This document shows positions 32,673 through 39,620 of a DNA stretch of 44,615 nucleotides, one piece after another (position 1 is the stretch's first letter; each line of letters opens with the position of its first letter). Below the pieces are notes generated by a model, which was given only the letters and a program-made list of their open reading frames with translations, searched no databases and had not been told where the DNA came from. The position numbers and the translations under genes were made by a program. Source of the stretch: a virus. The stretch is from positions 1 through 44,615 of the IMG/VR virus record IMGVR_UViG_3300000956_000015, one strand, 5' to 3'.

Positions 32673-33122
32673 ATGGGCAACTGCTCAACGTTTTTTGATG
32701 AACTGCGCTTCGATGTACGCGACCCGGAAGCCACCCACGTGTACGCCTTCGTTCGTGGTGAGGGCGACTGCCCGTTCTTTGTCCACGGCTGGCACCACAA
32801 GGCGTTTCCGAAGGACATGACGACTCAGGCGATCATGACGCTGATCGCCGAAGGCAGCGAAGACATGATGCAGTGGCATCGCGAAGTGCCCCGTGCACAG
32901 CCGGAGATCACCCTGTTCAACCCGCACGAGTTCGTGCCGGTCCGTGCCGAGGATCTGATGGCTTGGCGGGCCAGCCTGCTGGGTTCCGTTGCCATGAGTC
33001 AGGTCGACATTGCCGACGCCATTACCGCCTGGTTGGCCATGTCGCCCGAATGGCGCAAGGCGTGCCCGTACTGCCGCGCCGAAGAGTTTGTGTTGAAGTC
33101 CATGCGGGAGCAGCAAGGGTGA
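32673..33122 (+). CDS. Small protein with a late CPYC motif, unknown
   Basis: A 149-residue protein, ATG 32673 with GGAGG 7 nt upstream. The N-terminal part is strand-rich: MGNCSTFFDELRFDVRDPEA, THVYAFVRGEGDCPFFVHGW. It then has helices, including MTTQAIMTLIAEGSEDMMQW and AITAWLAMSPEWRKACPYCR, so the C-x-x-C is near the end. It is coupled to the next gene, which starts with GTG at 33119. The early Cys and CPYC may bind a metal, but the family is not recognised. Confidence 0.6.
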   Translation: MGNCSTFFDELRFDVRDPEATHVYAFVRGEGDCPFFVHGWHHKAFPKDMTTQAIMTLIAEGSEDMMQWHREVPRAQPEITLFNPHEFVPVRAEDLMAWRASLLGSVAMSQVDIADAITAWLAMSPEWRKACPYCRAEEFVLKSMREQQG

Positions 33123-33370
33123 ACGGCTGGACGGATTACCCGATCCTGGAACTGGGCGACCTGCCCGGCGTCGAGGCGCCGATCCGCAAGTGCGAGGTGC
33201 TGAGTTTCGACCAGAACAAATACTGCCGCGTATGGGTCGAGGGCATCGAAACCGAGATCAAGGGCGGCTACCTGTACCCGCAGAAGGGCCGCTGCGGCGA
33301 GGTGCCGTGCTTCACCCTCGACCAGCTGCTGGCCTTGCCGATCGACCACAGCCAAAGGGTGACGCCATGA
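33119..33370 (+). CDS. Small protein with GTG start, unknown
   Basis: An 83-residue protein beginning with GTG at 33119, overlapping the previous stop by 4 bp. It reads VNGWTDYPILELGDLPGVEA, then IRKCEVLSFDQNKYCRVWVE and IKGGYLYPQKGRCGEVPCFT, with an acidic/hydrophobic finish. Four Cys are spread over the strand-rich middle, so a metal-binding fold is possible. It overlaps the next gene by 4 bp. No family recognised. Confidence 0.6.
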   Translation: MNGWTDYPILELGDLPGVEAPIRKCEVLSFDQNKYCRVWVEGIETEIKGGYLYPQKGRCGEVPCFTLDQLLALPIDHSQRVTP

Positions 33371-33813
33371 CCGAGGCCGACGAGATCCAGCAGCTGCGGG
33401 ACCAGATCGAGCTGTTGGAGCTGGATCTGGAGTGCGCGAGGCGCAACGAGAACAACGTGAACTACTGGTACGGTCAGGACGACGGGGTGCGTGGGGCCTG
33501 CCTGCGCTGGCAGGAAGCGCTGACCAACCCCATGCCCAAACTTGGCGTCATGCAACAGCCGCTGGAAGCCCTGTACCGCCTGACCGAGGCGCTGCGCCGG
33601 GACTTGGCCACCGTGCAAAGCAATCTCGCTTTGGTGACTGGTCAGCGCGACGGTTACGCTTGGTTGTTGAGCGGCGTGATGGACACGATCGAGGCCTACT
33701 GGCAACCCCACGATGAGGCCTCGCGCGCCGCCTATGAAACCCTTCTCAAGCGCCTCGGTAACCGCAATGACGCCGCTTGGGTGGCCATGCGATCTCAAGG
33801 AATGAAGCCATGA
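33367..33813 (+). CDS. Coiled-coil protein, unknown
   Basis: A 148-residue protein, ATG 33367. The first about 25 residues form an acidic coiled coil (EADEIQQLRDQIELLELDLE), followed by VNYWYGQDDGVRGACLRWQE and a helical C-terminus with TEALRRDLATVQSNLALVTG and a late helix. Such short coiled-coil proteins are common adaptors in phage early operons. It overlaps the next gene by 4 bp. Function unknown. Confidence 0.6.
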   Translation: MTEADEIQQLRDQIELLELDLECARRNENNVNYWYGQDDGVRGACLRWQEALTNPMPKLGVMQQPLEALYRLTEALRRDLATVQSNLALVTGQRDGYAWLLSGVMDTIEAYWQPHDEASRAAYETLLKRLGNRNDAAWVAMRSQGMKP

Positions 33814-34082
33814 ACGCTGCCAACCAAGTAAGGGGACTGACCCCGTGTGGTCGGGAGCGCCTGACCTACGCGATGGAGCAACGCATGCGCTTCATCGACT
33901 TCCTGTTGTTCCACTACGGCAACGTCACGCGCAAACACATCATCGACTTTTTCGGCGTGACCTCGGCCACCGCGACCCGCGATTTCGCCCTGTTTGACGA
34001 GCTGTACCCGGGACAGGCGCGGCTGTGCGGGATTACCAAACACTACGTGCCGACCGCGCAGTACCAACGGATTTTCCCATGA
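33810..34082 (+). CDS. Small HTH protein, possible transcription factor
   Basis: A 90-residue protein, ATG 33810, coupled to the previous gene. It contains a clear DeoR-like helix-turn-helix: HYGNVTRKHIIDFFGVTSAT and ATRDFALFDELYPG, preceded by basic residues (GRERLTYAMEQRMRF). No second domain is present, so it would bind DNA as a small dimer. It is the last gene of the csrA operon; it could repress this operon or the structural genes. Confidence in the HTH is fair, the target is unknown. Confidence 0.65.
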   Translation: MNAANQVRGLTPCGRERLTYAMEQRMRFIDFLLFHYGNVTRKHIIDFFGVTSATATRDFALFDELYPGQARLCGITKHYVPTAQYQRIFP

Positions 34083-34339
34083 ATTTTTGACGTACACCCC
34101 GGCGAGGGGGTTGGCATGTGCAGCAGCGTGGAAAGTCGCAGACACGCTAATCAGGGGCTGGAGAGATCACCCGGTGTAGCGATACGGTGCGGGTGTAGGG
34201 GGAGAGATGAGTATGGTTATCCCCCCGGTGATTTATAAAACGAGGCGACACCACCAGCGCGCCTATCCACCCCATAGCCGGTTTAGCGCCCGGCCTGCAC
34301 ATGCGAACCCCTTCACCGGCACTGCCCCGGAGATTCACC
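34083..34339 (+). promoter_or_regulatory. Intergenic region before the VWA operon
   Basis: A 257-bp gap between two plus-strand operons. It contains TATAAA in the sequence GTGATTTATAAAACG, a possible -10 without a good -35, and GGAGATTCACC before the next start. CCCC/GGGG pairs near its start could form a weak hairpin. No small gene was supported in it. Confidence 0.3.
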
Positions 34340-34564
34340 ATGGCCTTCATCGTCACTGGTTGGAACCCCTTCTACGAGGGCTGGCTCGCCCGCATCCTGC
34401 AACAGCCCAGCGATCCCGAGCAGAGCGAGGCGTGGCAAGTGGGCTGGAAGACGGCGGACGAAACCGACCTCGTGGGCCAGATGTGGGCCTTGCAACAAGA
34501 AATCACCGGCGGCACCAAGCACCAGCCGCACATCACCGTGACACCCCACCATGCCAAGGAATGA
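34340..34564 (+). CDS. Small acidic protein, unknown
   Basis: A 74-residue protein, ATG 34340 with GGAG 7-10 nt upstream, preferred over the upstream ATG. It reads MAFIVTGWNPFYEGWLARIL, then EAWQVGWKTADETDLVGQMW. Five Trp in 74 residues is striking; together with aromatic strands it hints at a small ligand or protein binding domain. It starts the short operon that leads to the VWA gene. No family recognised. Confidence 0.55.
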   Translation: MAFIVTGWNPFYEGWLARILQQPSDPEQSEAWQVGWKTADETDLVGQMWALQQEITGGTKHQPHITVTPHHAKE

Positions 34565-34567
34565 ACC

Positions 34568-34870
34568 ATGGAACGACGCATCTGGAAATGGCCGCTGAAC
34601 ATGACCTCCCCACAGGATCTGCCCATCCCGCTCGGCGGGCAGTTTCTGACCGTGCAGCTGCAGGACGGCAACCCGCAGGTGTGGTTCCTCTGTGACCCCT
34701 ACGCCCCCGTTGCCCCCCGCCGCCTGGTCATCTACGGCACCGGCCATCCCGTGCCGGAATTCGCAGGCAGCTACCTGGGCACGTTCCAGACCGGGCGGCT
34801 GGTCTGGCACCTCTTCGAAGTCTGGCACCCGAGTTCAAAACCCCTGGAAAACCAAAGGATTGACCTATGA
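34568..34870 (+). CDS. Phage protein of the DUF7352-like kind
   Basis: A 100-residue protein, ATG 34568. It opens WKWPLNMTSPQDLPIPLGGQ and continues FLTVQLQDGNPQVWFLCDP and YGTGHPVPEFAGSYLGTFQT, ending GRLVWHLFEVWH. This 'W-K-F-P-L ... I-P-x-G-x-x-x-L-x-V-Q ... I-Y-G-T-G-H-P' pattern is a common uncharacterised phage family I associate with DUF7352. It overlaps the VWA gene by 4 bp, which suggests co-expression. Function unknown. Confidence 0.7.
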   Translation: MERRIWKWPLNMTSPQDLPIPLGGQFLTVQLQDGNPQVWFLCDPYAPVAPRRLVIYGTGHPVPEFAGSYLGTFQTGRLVWHLFEVWHPSSKPLENQRIDL

Positions 34871-35538
34871 ACACTGAAATTCTCGCGATCATTGATGTCA
34901 GCGGCTCGATGGAGTCGATCAAAACAGACGCCATCGGCGGCTTCAACGCCTTCCTGGCCGACCAGAAAACGGTCGACGGCGAAGCGCGCATGACCCTCGC
35001 ACTGTTCGACAACCAGTACGACCTGCTGTACCAGGGCCGGGCGCTGGCCGAGGCCGAGCCGCTGACCACACAGACCTACGTGCCACGGGGCTCGACCGCG
35101 TTGCTCGATGCGATCGGGCGCACGCTGAATGTACAGGGCGCGCGGATCGAGGCCGAGGGCTGGGCCGAGAAGGTCATCGTCACCGTCCTCACCGATGGCC
35201 AGGAGAACCAGAGCAAGGAATTCACCGCGCCGGTGATCCGCGAAATGGTGGCGGCGGCCGAGGCCAAGGGCTGGGCGTTCGTGTTCCTCGCCGCCAACCA
35301 GGATGCGTTTGCCACGGCGCAGTTCTACGGCAGCAGCGGCGCGCACGCGCAAAGCTTCGCGGCCAACTCGGTGGGCACGGCCCAGGCCTACTCCACCATG
35401 AGCAACACCACCCGCGTGCTACGCGGCGCCGAGTCGGTGCTGCCGACCAGCGACGTAGAGGCCTTAGCCAAGTTCCGGGCCGAGCAGATCGCCAAGGTCA
35501 CCCCGAAACCCCGGGCCAAGGCCCGCAAAGGTGCGTAG
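34867..35538 (+). CDS. VWA-domain protein
   Basis: A 223-residue protein, ATG 34867 coupled to the gene before it. It is a single von Willebrand A domain with a complete MIDAS: DVSGSM at 10-15 (Asp10, Ser12, Ser14), Thr77 in RGSTALLDAI, and Asp110 in VLTDGQEN. A basic tail (VTPKPRAKARKGA) ends it. Such proteins bind Mg2+ and act as protein-interaction modules, often with an ATPase partner, but no MoxR-type ATPase is in the window. It shares its stop base with the start of a HicA-like gene, so the set VWA, HicA-like, XRE is likely one unit. Confidence 0.85.
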   Translation: MNTEILAIIDVSGSMESIKTDAIGGFNAFLADQKTVDGEARMTLALFDNQYDLLYQGRALAEAEPLTTQTYVPRGSTALLDAIGRTLNVQGARIEAEGWAEKVIVTVLTDGQENQSKEFTAPVIREMVAAAEAKGWAFVFLAANQDAFATAQFYGSSGAHAQSFAANSVGTAQAYSTMSNTTRVLRGAESVLPTSDVEALAKFRAEQIAKVTPKPRAKARKGA

Positions 35539-35780
35539 TGCGTGCCCCGGCGCGGAAGGGATCGGAGCTGCGCGACTTGATTGAATACGCCAAGTCGCTC
35601 GGTTTCACCTGCGAAACCACCGGCGGGGGCCACCTGTGCTTCCGCCGGCCACACACCATGCCGGTGTACGCCTCGCAGTCGCCAAGCTGCTGCTATGCCC
35701 GCAGGAAGACCCGGGGTGATCTCAAGCACGCATTGATCGAGGCGGCGCAACGGACGGCCCAGGCGCAAACGAAGGAATGA
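35538..35780 (+). CDS. HicA-like RNA-binding protein
   Basis: An 80-residue protein starting with GTG at 35538, one base overlapping the VWA stop. It has the layout of HicA mRNA interferases: an N-terminal helix (GSELRDLIEYAKSLGFTCE), strands with the key GGGH segment (His32 after Gly30-Gly31) and LCFRRP, then strand VYASQSPSC and a helix RGDLKHALIEAAQR. It could act as a dsRNA-binding toxin or as a regulator. The gene after it is an XRE protein, not a HicB, so the pair would be an unusual toxin-antitoxin. The frame and GGxH support the family. Confidence 0.7.
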   Translation: MRAPARKGSELRDLIEYAKSLGFTCETTGGGHLCFRRPHTMPVYASQSPSCCYARRKTRGDLKHALIEAAQRTAQAQTKE

Positions 35781-36079
35781 ATCTATTGAGCGGGACCAAA
35801 GCAACACCGGAAATCGAGTACCTGGGGCAGTTCCTGTTCGTCCAACGCAAGGCCCTGCGCCTGTCGTTGGACGAGGTGGCCAAGCAGGCCGGCACCTCGA
35901 AATCCTACCTGTGGGAGATCGAGCACGGGCAGGCCTCGCCCTCGTTCATGCTGGTCACCCGCCTGTGCCAGGTCTTGTGCCTGAACATCGGCGGGCTGGC
36001 CGCCGGGGCGCTGAAGGTGGCTGAGCTGTGCGGGGAGGTCGAGCAAGATCCGGGGCAGCTTCATCGCCCCGGGGCTTGA
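35777..36079 (+). CDS. XRE-family transcriptional regulator
   Basis: A 100-residue protein, ATG 35777 overlapping the HicA-like stop by 4 bp. Residues about 20-75 form a Cro/CI helix-turn-helix: FVQRKALRLSLDEVAKQAG, then TSKSYLWEIEHGQASPSFML and VTRLCQVLCLNI. The remaining part is short and acidic. It could be the antitoxin-like partner of the HicA-like protein, a repressor of the replication gene downstream, or the prophage repressor. It is followed by a terminator candidate. Confidence 0.8.
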   Translation: MNLLSGTKATPEIEYLGQFLFVQRKALRLSLDEVAKQAGTSKSYLWEIEHGQASPSFMLVTRLCQVLCLNIGGLAAGALKVAELCGEVEQDPGQLHRPGA

Positions 36080-36082
36080 TTG

Positions 36083-36117
36083 GCCCGACAACGAGCGAAG
36101 CGAGGCGTCAGGCTTTT
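36083..36117 (+). terminator. Terminator candidate after the XRE gene
   Basis: GCCCGAC and GTCAGGC (one mismatch) form a stem with a 17-nt loop, followed by TTTT. It starts 4 bp after the XRE stop and would end the VWA operon. Confidence 0.5.
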
Positions 36118-36160
36118 AGGGGCCTCTGAAAACACCCCTATATATAAGACTAAGAAGGGG

Positions 36161-36453
36161 GATGGCTGGAGGCCTTTGTTTTCAAGGGGGGTAGTCTTGA
36201 ATTTCTGGACTAGGTGTTTAGAAACTCAGGACTTTTTACTTGATTAAGTGGCTATTTCCAAGACCTGTGTATAGAATTAGCGGCTATATTCAACGGGATA
36301 GTTTGGAAGTTCAAAGGCTTTATCTTGAAAAGACCATGCTATTTCAACGGTATGGTTCAGAAGTTCTAACGAAACGGTGTGAAAACACCCACTGTTTTCA
36401 ACAGTCGGGGCCGGAATCACGCCATGAATCCAAGAAATAGCTGGAATTCAACG
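36161..36453 (+). repeat. Iteron-like array with 54-bp period before repL
   Basis: An A+T-rich stretch in a G+C-rich genome with no convincing gene. The core TTCAA(C/G) occurs at 36181, 36289, 36343, 36397 and 36447, i.e. at distances of 108, 54, 54 and 50 bp. In the two central copies it extends to GCTAT-ATTCAACGG and GCTATTTCAACGG. A second core GAAGTTC recurs at 36306 and 36360 (54 bp). The phasing (about five helical turns) and location directly upstream of the initiator gene suggest a replication origin. Confidence 0.6.
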
Positions 36454-37073
36454 TGACCGAGAAGAAAAAGTCCTATTACACCTCCCGTGCCGACGTGGTG
36501 CCCACCCGCCATAACCCGTGGGCTGGGGAGCTGGCCCACACGATCAAGAAAGGTCACAAGGTTACGGGTTTCGCTACCTCCAAGCACTCACTGGTCAACC
36601 AGGCCACCGGCGAGGTGTCGGACGACATCGCTCTGGTAGGGGTGCGCAAGGTGGTGGACAAGGAAGAGTTCATCAAATTCTTCGGTGCTGGGATCATGGA
36701 GGTGTTCGAGCTGACCACCCCGGCCAAGGACGTGTTCAAGGCGATCCTGAACGTGTACCTGGACCAGAAAAACCAAGCGGAACAGCTGTACCTGAACTAC
36801 GACGAAATCAAAGAGATTTATGGCTACAGCAAGTCGCCGTCGACCTACTACAACGGCCTGAACGAACTGATCGTGAAGGGTTTCCTTGCCCCCGTGCAGT
36901 TCCGCGAAAGTCACTACTGGGTCAATCCGAACCTGTTCTACAAGGGCGACCGTATTCGCATCGTGCGCGAGTACGTGCGCGCTGGGACCAAGGCGGCCAA
37001 GCAGGTGGAAAAGGAGAACGCTGCGATGAACCAAATGGGTTTGCCGCTCGACACCCCTGCTAACTACGACTAG
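36453..37073 (+). CDS. RepL-like plasmid replication initiator
   Basis: A 206-residue protein starting with GTG at 36453. From about residue 75 it follows the RepL layout: FFGAGIMEVFELTTPAKDVF, a winged-helix core (YLNYDEIKEIYGYSKSPSTY then YNGLNELIVKGFLAPV), and the signature ESHYWVNPNLFYKGDRIRI at 152-170, close to the WVNPNLFxKGD seen in RepL proteins. The N-terminus is basic. RepL initiates replication of small plasmids. The gene lies after phased repeats and is the only replication gene found. This supports a phage-plasmid lifestyle. RepL-group membership is fairly firm; the mode of action is inferred. Confidence 0.8.
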   Translation: MTEKKKSYYTSRADVVPTRHNPWAGELAHTIKKGHKVTGFATSKHSLVNQATGEVSDDIALVGVRKVVDKEEFIKFFGAGIMEVFELTTPAKDVFKAILNVYLDQKNQAEQLYLNYDEIKEIYGYSKSPSTYYNGLNELIVKGFLAPVQFRESHYWVNPNLFYKGDRIRIVREYVRAGTKAAKQVEKENAAMNQMGLPLDTPANYD

Positions 37074-37362
37074 CGGCAAACCCGTTGACCCCGTGGTTCC
37101 CGAACAGCTCAATGTTGTGCGGCCAGCGGGTCAAAAAGATGTCGCACAGCTCTTGACGCAGTACGCCCGCTTCCTCTTCGCTGATGGTCAACCAAACCAA
37201 ATGCCGTCCCAGTGTGCCGAGGCCCATCCCGAGGTACATCAACCCCTCTTCCTCGCTGGTGCTGCTGCCGGCTATCTTGAGCTTGCACAGTCCTAGATCA
37301 GCGAGCAGGGTCTGCTTGTCTTCCATCAGGTCGTTCATTGGGTGGGGGTCAGGCTGGTACAT
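37060..37362 (-). CDS. Small protein convergent with repL, unknown
   Basis: A 100-residue protein with the start placed at ATG 37362 (TGGAAC upstream); the frame could extend to GTG 37425 but lacks a ribosome site there. It reads DKQTLLADLGLCKLKIAGSS, then GLMYLGMGLGTLGRHLVWLT and VLRQELCDIFLTRWPHNI. The gene overlaps the repL 3' end by 14 bp on the opposite strand, so its mRNA would be antisense to repL. It may be a copy-control or accessory protein; no family recognised. Confidence 0.5.
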   Translation of the reverse strand: MYQPDPHPMNDLMEDKQTLLADLGLCKLKIAGSSTSEEEGLMYLGMGLGTLGRHLVWLTISEEEAGVLRQELCDIFLTRWPHNIELFGNHGVNGFAASRS

Positions 37363-37437
37363 GAGGTGTTCCACGGTGAGGGCAGGCCAGTTTAGGGTAG
37401 GAGGCAACGTCACGCCAACCAACACCCGGCGGACGGC

Positions 37438-37465
37438 TGGACGACTGTAAACCCTGCGCTACACT
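37438..37465 (+). promoter_or_regulatory. Sigma-70-like promoter with overlapping operator
   Basis: TGGACG (37438-37443), 16-bp spacer, TACACT (37460-37465). A perfect 6-bp inverted repeat GCTACA/TGTAGC (37458-37463 and 37471-37476) overlaps the -10 and start point. It would drive a short RNA ending at the terminator that finishes at 37543. Confidence 0.5.
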
Positions 37466-37471
37466 CCCCCT

Positions 37472-37543
37472 GTAGCCCCTCCTTGGCTGCTCGCAGCTGT
37501 ACTGAAGCCCCGGCGCCTAATCCCTCGCCGGGGCTTCTTTTAT
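37472..37543 (+). ncRNA. Candidate small RNA of about 72 nt
   Basis: Between a promoter-like site and a strong terminator there is no open frame. The RNA would hold a small GCTG-CTCG-CAGC hairpin and the terminator stem. It lies between the repL region and the plus-strand tail module. Both strand and ends are inferred. Confidence 0.4.
37504..37543 (+). terminator. Strong Rho-independent terminator
   Basis: A perfect 12-bp stem (GAAGCCCCGGCG/CGCCGGGGCTTC) with a 10-nt loop and TTTTAT. It is the best terminator in the window and insulates the tail module from the repL region. Confidence 0.9.
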
Positions 37544-37581
37544 GCGAAACCCCCGGTGTCATTGCCCCGCAGGCCTTGAGT

Positions 37582-37640
37582 TTGACGGTCTGAGCTTCCC
37601 CTGCGATGATGGTTTTCCTCTGGCCGCCGTCCGCCAGAGG
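37582..37640 (+). promoter_or_regulatory. Promoter and leader hairpin of the plus-strand tail module
   Basis: TTGACG (37582-37587), 17-bp spacer, GATGAT (37605-37610). The RNA would begin near 37617, at the foot of a perfect 8-bp hairpin (CCTCTGGC/GCCAGAGG, 37617-37640). This may protect the 5' end of the mRNA. Confidence 0.5.
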
Positions 37641-37680
37641 CGTCCCTTAGCCGTAATGGACCATGTCTAAGAGGTGCGCC

Positions 37681-38454
37681 ATGCTTGGCAATATTGATCC
37701 CCTCCGGGTGCGCGTGTACGCCTGGTCTTCTGTGGTCTACAGCGGCCACGACAATCTCACTCGGACCCGTTTCAGCCAGGTCGTCGATCGCGACAACCGC
37801 GAGGCCGCGCTGGATTTCAGCACCCTGACCCGAGTCATCCTGACCTTCCCCGACACCAGCCCCGTCATGACCTTCGACAGCGGCGAGCTGCTCGACGTCA
37901 TCGACTGGACGCAGGGCGACGGCGTGCTCGGCTTCGACCTGTCGGTTTTCGACATTCCCGAGGGCGAGTACCGCGCCGAACTGGTGGTCTACGACGCCGA
38001 GCACGAGCGCGGCCAGGTGCTGGTCAGCCTCGACTCGCCGGAGGGCGGCCTGCGCCTGCGCGTCGACCAGGTCAACACCAGCGGCAGCACGCCGCCACCA
38101 CTGCCCGATGATTCGTGGCTGGCACTGCGTGACGCCGGCCAGTCGATCTCGTCGCTGCGCGTGGTCTACGAACTCGACGGCGTGGTGTTCAAGCTCGACC
38201 CCACCACCGAACACGTCCATGCGCTGCTCGGCCTGACGGTGACGGCGGCCGACAGCGGGGCGCCGATCAAGGTGCAGCGCGCCGGCACCGTGGACAACGA
38301 CACCTGGGACTGGGCCGAGGGCCTGGTGTTTCTCACCGGCGACGGGGTGCTGACCCAGGTGCCGCCCACCAGCGGCTGGGAAGTGGTGGTGGGCAACGCC
38401 CCCTCGGCCCGCCGCCTCAACCTGACCTTCGATGAACCGGTTTTCTTGGGATAA
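37681..38454 (+). CDS. Beta-rich tail/appendage protein, plus-strand module
   Basis: A 257-residue protein; ATG 37681 is chosen over ATG 37663 because AAGAGGTG lies 6-13 nt before it. The N-terminal half has the strand pattern of upper-baseplate/BppU-like domains: LRVRVYAWSSVVYSG, DNREAALDFSTLTRVILTF, VFDIPEGEYRAELVVYDAEH. The C-terminal half has YELDGVVFKLDPTT and LTVTAADSGAPIKVQRAG, another beta part. It heads a three-gene module that ends in a tail-collar protein, so it is probably an adsorption-related structural protein. Confidence 0.6.
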   Translation: MLGNIDPLRVRVYAWSSVVYSGHDNLTRTRFSQVVDRDNREAALDFSTLTRVILTFPDTSPVMTFDSGELLDVIDWTQGDGVLGFDLSVFDIPEGEYRAELVVYDAEHERGQVLVSLDSPEGGLRLRVDQVNTSGSTPPPLPDDSWLALRDAGQSISSLRVVYELDGVVFKLDPTTEHVHALLGLTVTAADSGAPIKVQRAGTVDNDTWDWAEGLVFLTGDGVLTQVPPTSGWEVVVGNAPSARRLNLTFDEPVFLG

Positions 38455-38466
38455 GGAGCACACAGC

Positions 38467-38982
38467 ATGGCCGTACAAGGATTTCTCACCCGGGTCGCCG
38501 GGAAAACCCTGCAGCTGTTTGGCCTGCAGGCGTCCACCGGCACGGCCGACGCCGGCAAGCTGGTGGCCACCGGCAGCGACGGGCGCCTGGACCTGACCTT
38601 CCTGCCGACCGGGGTCGGGCGCAACCAGGTGGTGTGCCCGGCGACCGAGGCGTTGTCGGCCGGGCGCTACGTCAACCTGTTCAATGACGGTGGCGTGCTC
38701 AGCGCGCGACTGGCCGACAACAGCAACAACCGCGAGGCCTGGGGCTACGTCAAGGACGCGGTGGCGAGCAGCGCGCAGGCTACGGTGTACCGACTGAACA
38801 CGGTCAATGCCGGGCACTCCGGGCTGACCCCCGGGGCCAACTACTGGCTGGGCACGGTGGGTGGGGTGACCGACACGCCACTCGATCCGAGCACCGACAC
38901 CGGCAAGACCGACCAGTTTCTCGGCGTGGCGTTGAGCACCACCGAGCTGGTCACCGCCGAATATGAACCGGTGCGCCTGTAA
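38467..38982 (+). CDS. Fibre-linked or decoration protein
   Basis: A 171-residue protein, ATG 38467 with GGAGC upstream. It starts QGFLTRVAGKTLQLFGLQAS, then GRLDLTFLPTGVG, and carries NQVVCPATEALSAGRYVNLF and YRLNTVNAGHSGLTPGANYW. The LTPGANYWLG and GVALSTTELV segments resemble small beta domains found next to phage fibres (capsid-cement/fibre-connector type). It ends at the ATG of the collar gene. Assignment rests on composition and position. Confidence 0.6.
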   Translation: MAVQGFLTRVAGKTLQLFGLQASTGTADAGKLVATGSDGRLDLTFLPTGVGRNQVVCPATEALSAGRYVNLFNDGGVLSARLADNSNNREAWGYVKDAVASSAQATVYRLNTVNAGHSGLTPGANYWLGTVGGVTDTPLDPSTDTGKTDQFLGVALSTTELVTAEYEPVRL

Positions 38983-39617
38983 TGGCCGCCCGGGCAGCCC
39001 TGGTGCGGGTCGACGGCACCACACAAACCCTGCAGGAGGGAGACACTTTGATCGGCGTGGCCTTGCTCTGTGAAATCAAACTCTGGTCGTTGCCCGTGGC
39101 CCCCGGCGGCTGGGCGTTGTGTGACGGCACCACCTACCTGATCGCCGATTACCCGCAGGCGGGAGCGCTGCTCGGCACCCTCTACGGTGGCGACGGGGTG
39201 ATCACCTTTGGCGTGCCGGATCTGCGCGACCGCGCGCCGCGCGGGGCCGGTGGTGCGCTGGAGCTGGGCGACACCGGCGGCACCGACACGGTGACCCTGG
39301 CCACCGCCAACCTGCCCGCACACAGCCACAGCCTGGGCGCCGGGGCCTCGGCGACGACCACCATCCAGCTGGCCAGCGACCAGACCTCCAACGCCGCCGA
39401 CCTGACGCCGACCAGCACCAACCACTTCATCGGCGGCCTGACCGGTGGCCCGGGCTCGGCGACCATCTGGAAACCTTCGGTGGGTAGCGCGCCGATCACC
39501 CAGGGTGGGGTCACCACCACGGTCAGTGGTAGCACCGAAAGCGCCGGCAGCGGCAGCGCGGTGACGGTGACCAACCCCTACCTGGGGCTGAACTTCATCA
39601 TCGCGCTGGGGGTGTAA
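38982..39617 (+). CDS. Tail-collar domain protein
   Basis: A 211-residue protein, ATG 38982 overlapping the previous stop by one base. It has the tail-collar signature: GGWALCDGTTYLIADYPQAG, LLGTLYGGDGVITFGVPDLR and DRAPRGAG, followed by NLPAHSHSLGAG with the HxH motif, seen in short tail fibre tips. The C-terminal part ends VTNPYLGLNFIIALGV, also typical. This family binds cell-surface glycans. It ends the plus-strand tail module and converges with the minus-strand operon. Family is well supported. Confidence 0.85.
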   Translation: MAARAALVRVDGTTQTLQEGDTLIGVALLCEIKLWSLPVAPGGWALCDGTTYLIADYPQAGALLGTLYGGDGVITFGVPDLRDRAPRGAGGALELGDTGGTDTVTLATANLPAHSHSLGAGASATTTIQLASDQTSNAADLTPTSTNHFIGGLTGGPGSATIWKPSVGSAPITQGGVTTTVSGSTESAGSGSAVTVTNPYLGLNFIIALGV

Positions 39618-39620
39618 GGC

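Noticed and set aside
36240-36440. A 66-codon open frame starting TTG before repL
   Set aside because: It runs through the phased repeats, has no ribosome site, and its sequence is set by the repeats.
36161-36453. CRISPR array
   Set aside because: Repeats are imperfect and share only short cores; there is no conserved repeat-spacer layout and no cas gene.
37540-39024. A 494-codon open frame on the minus strand
   Set aside because: Antisense to the plus-strand tail module with a clear collar domain.
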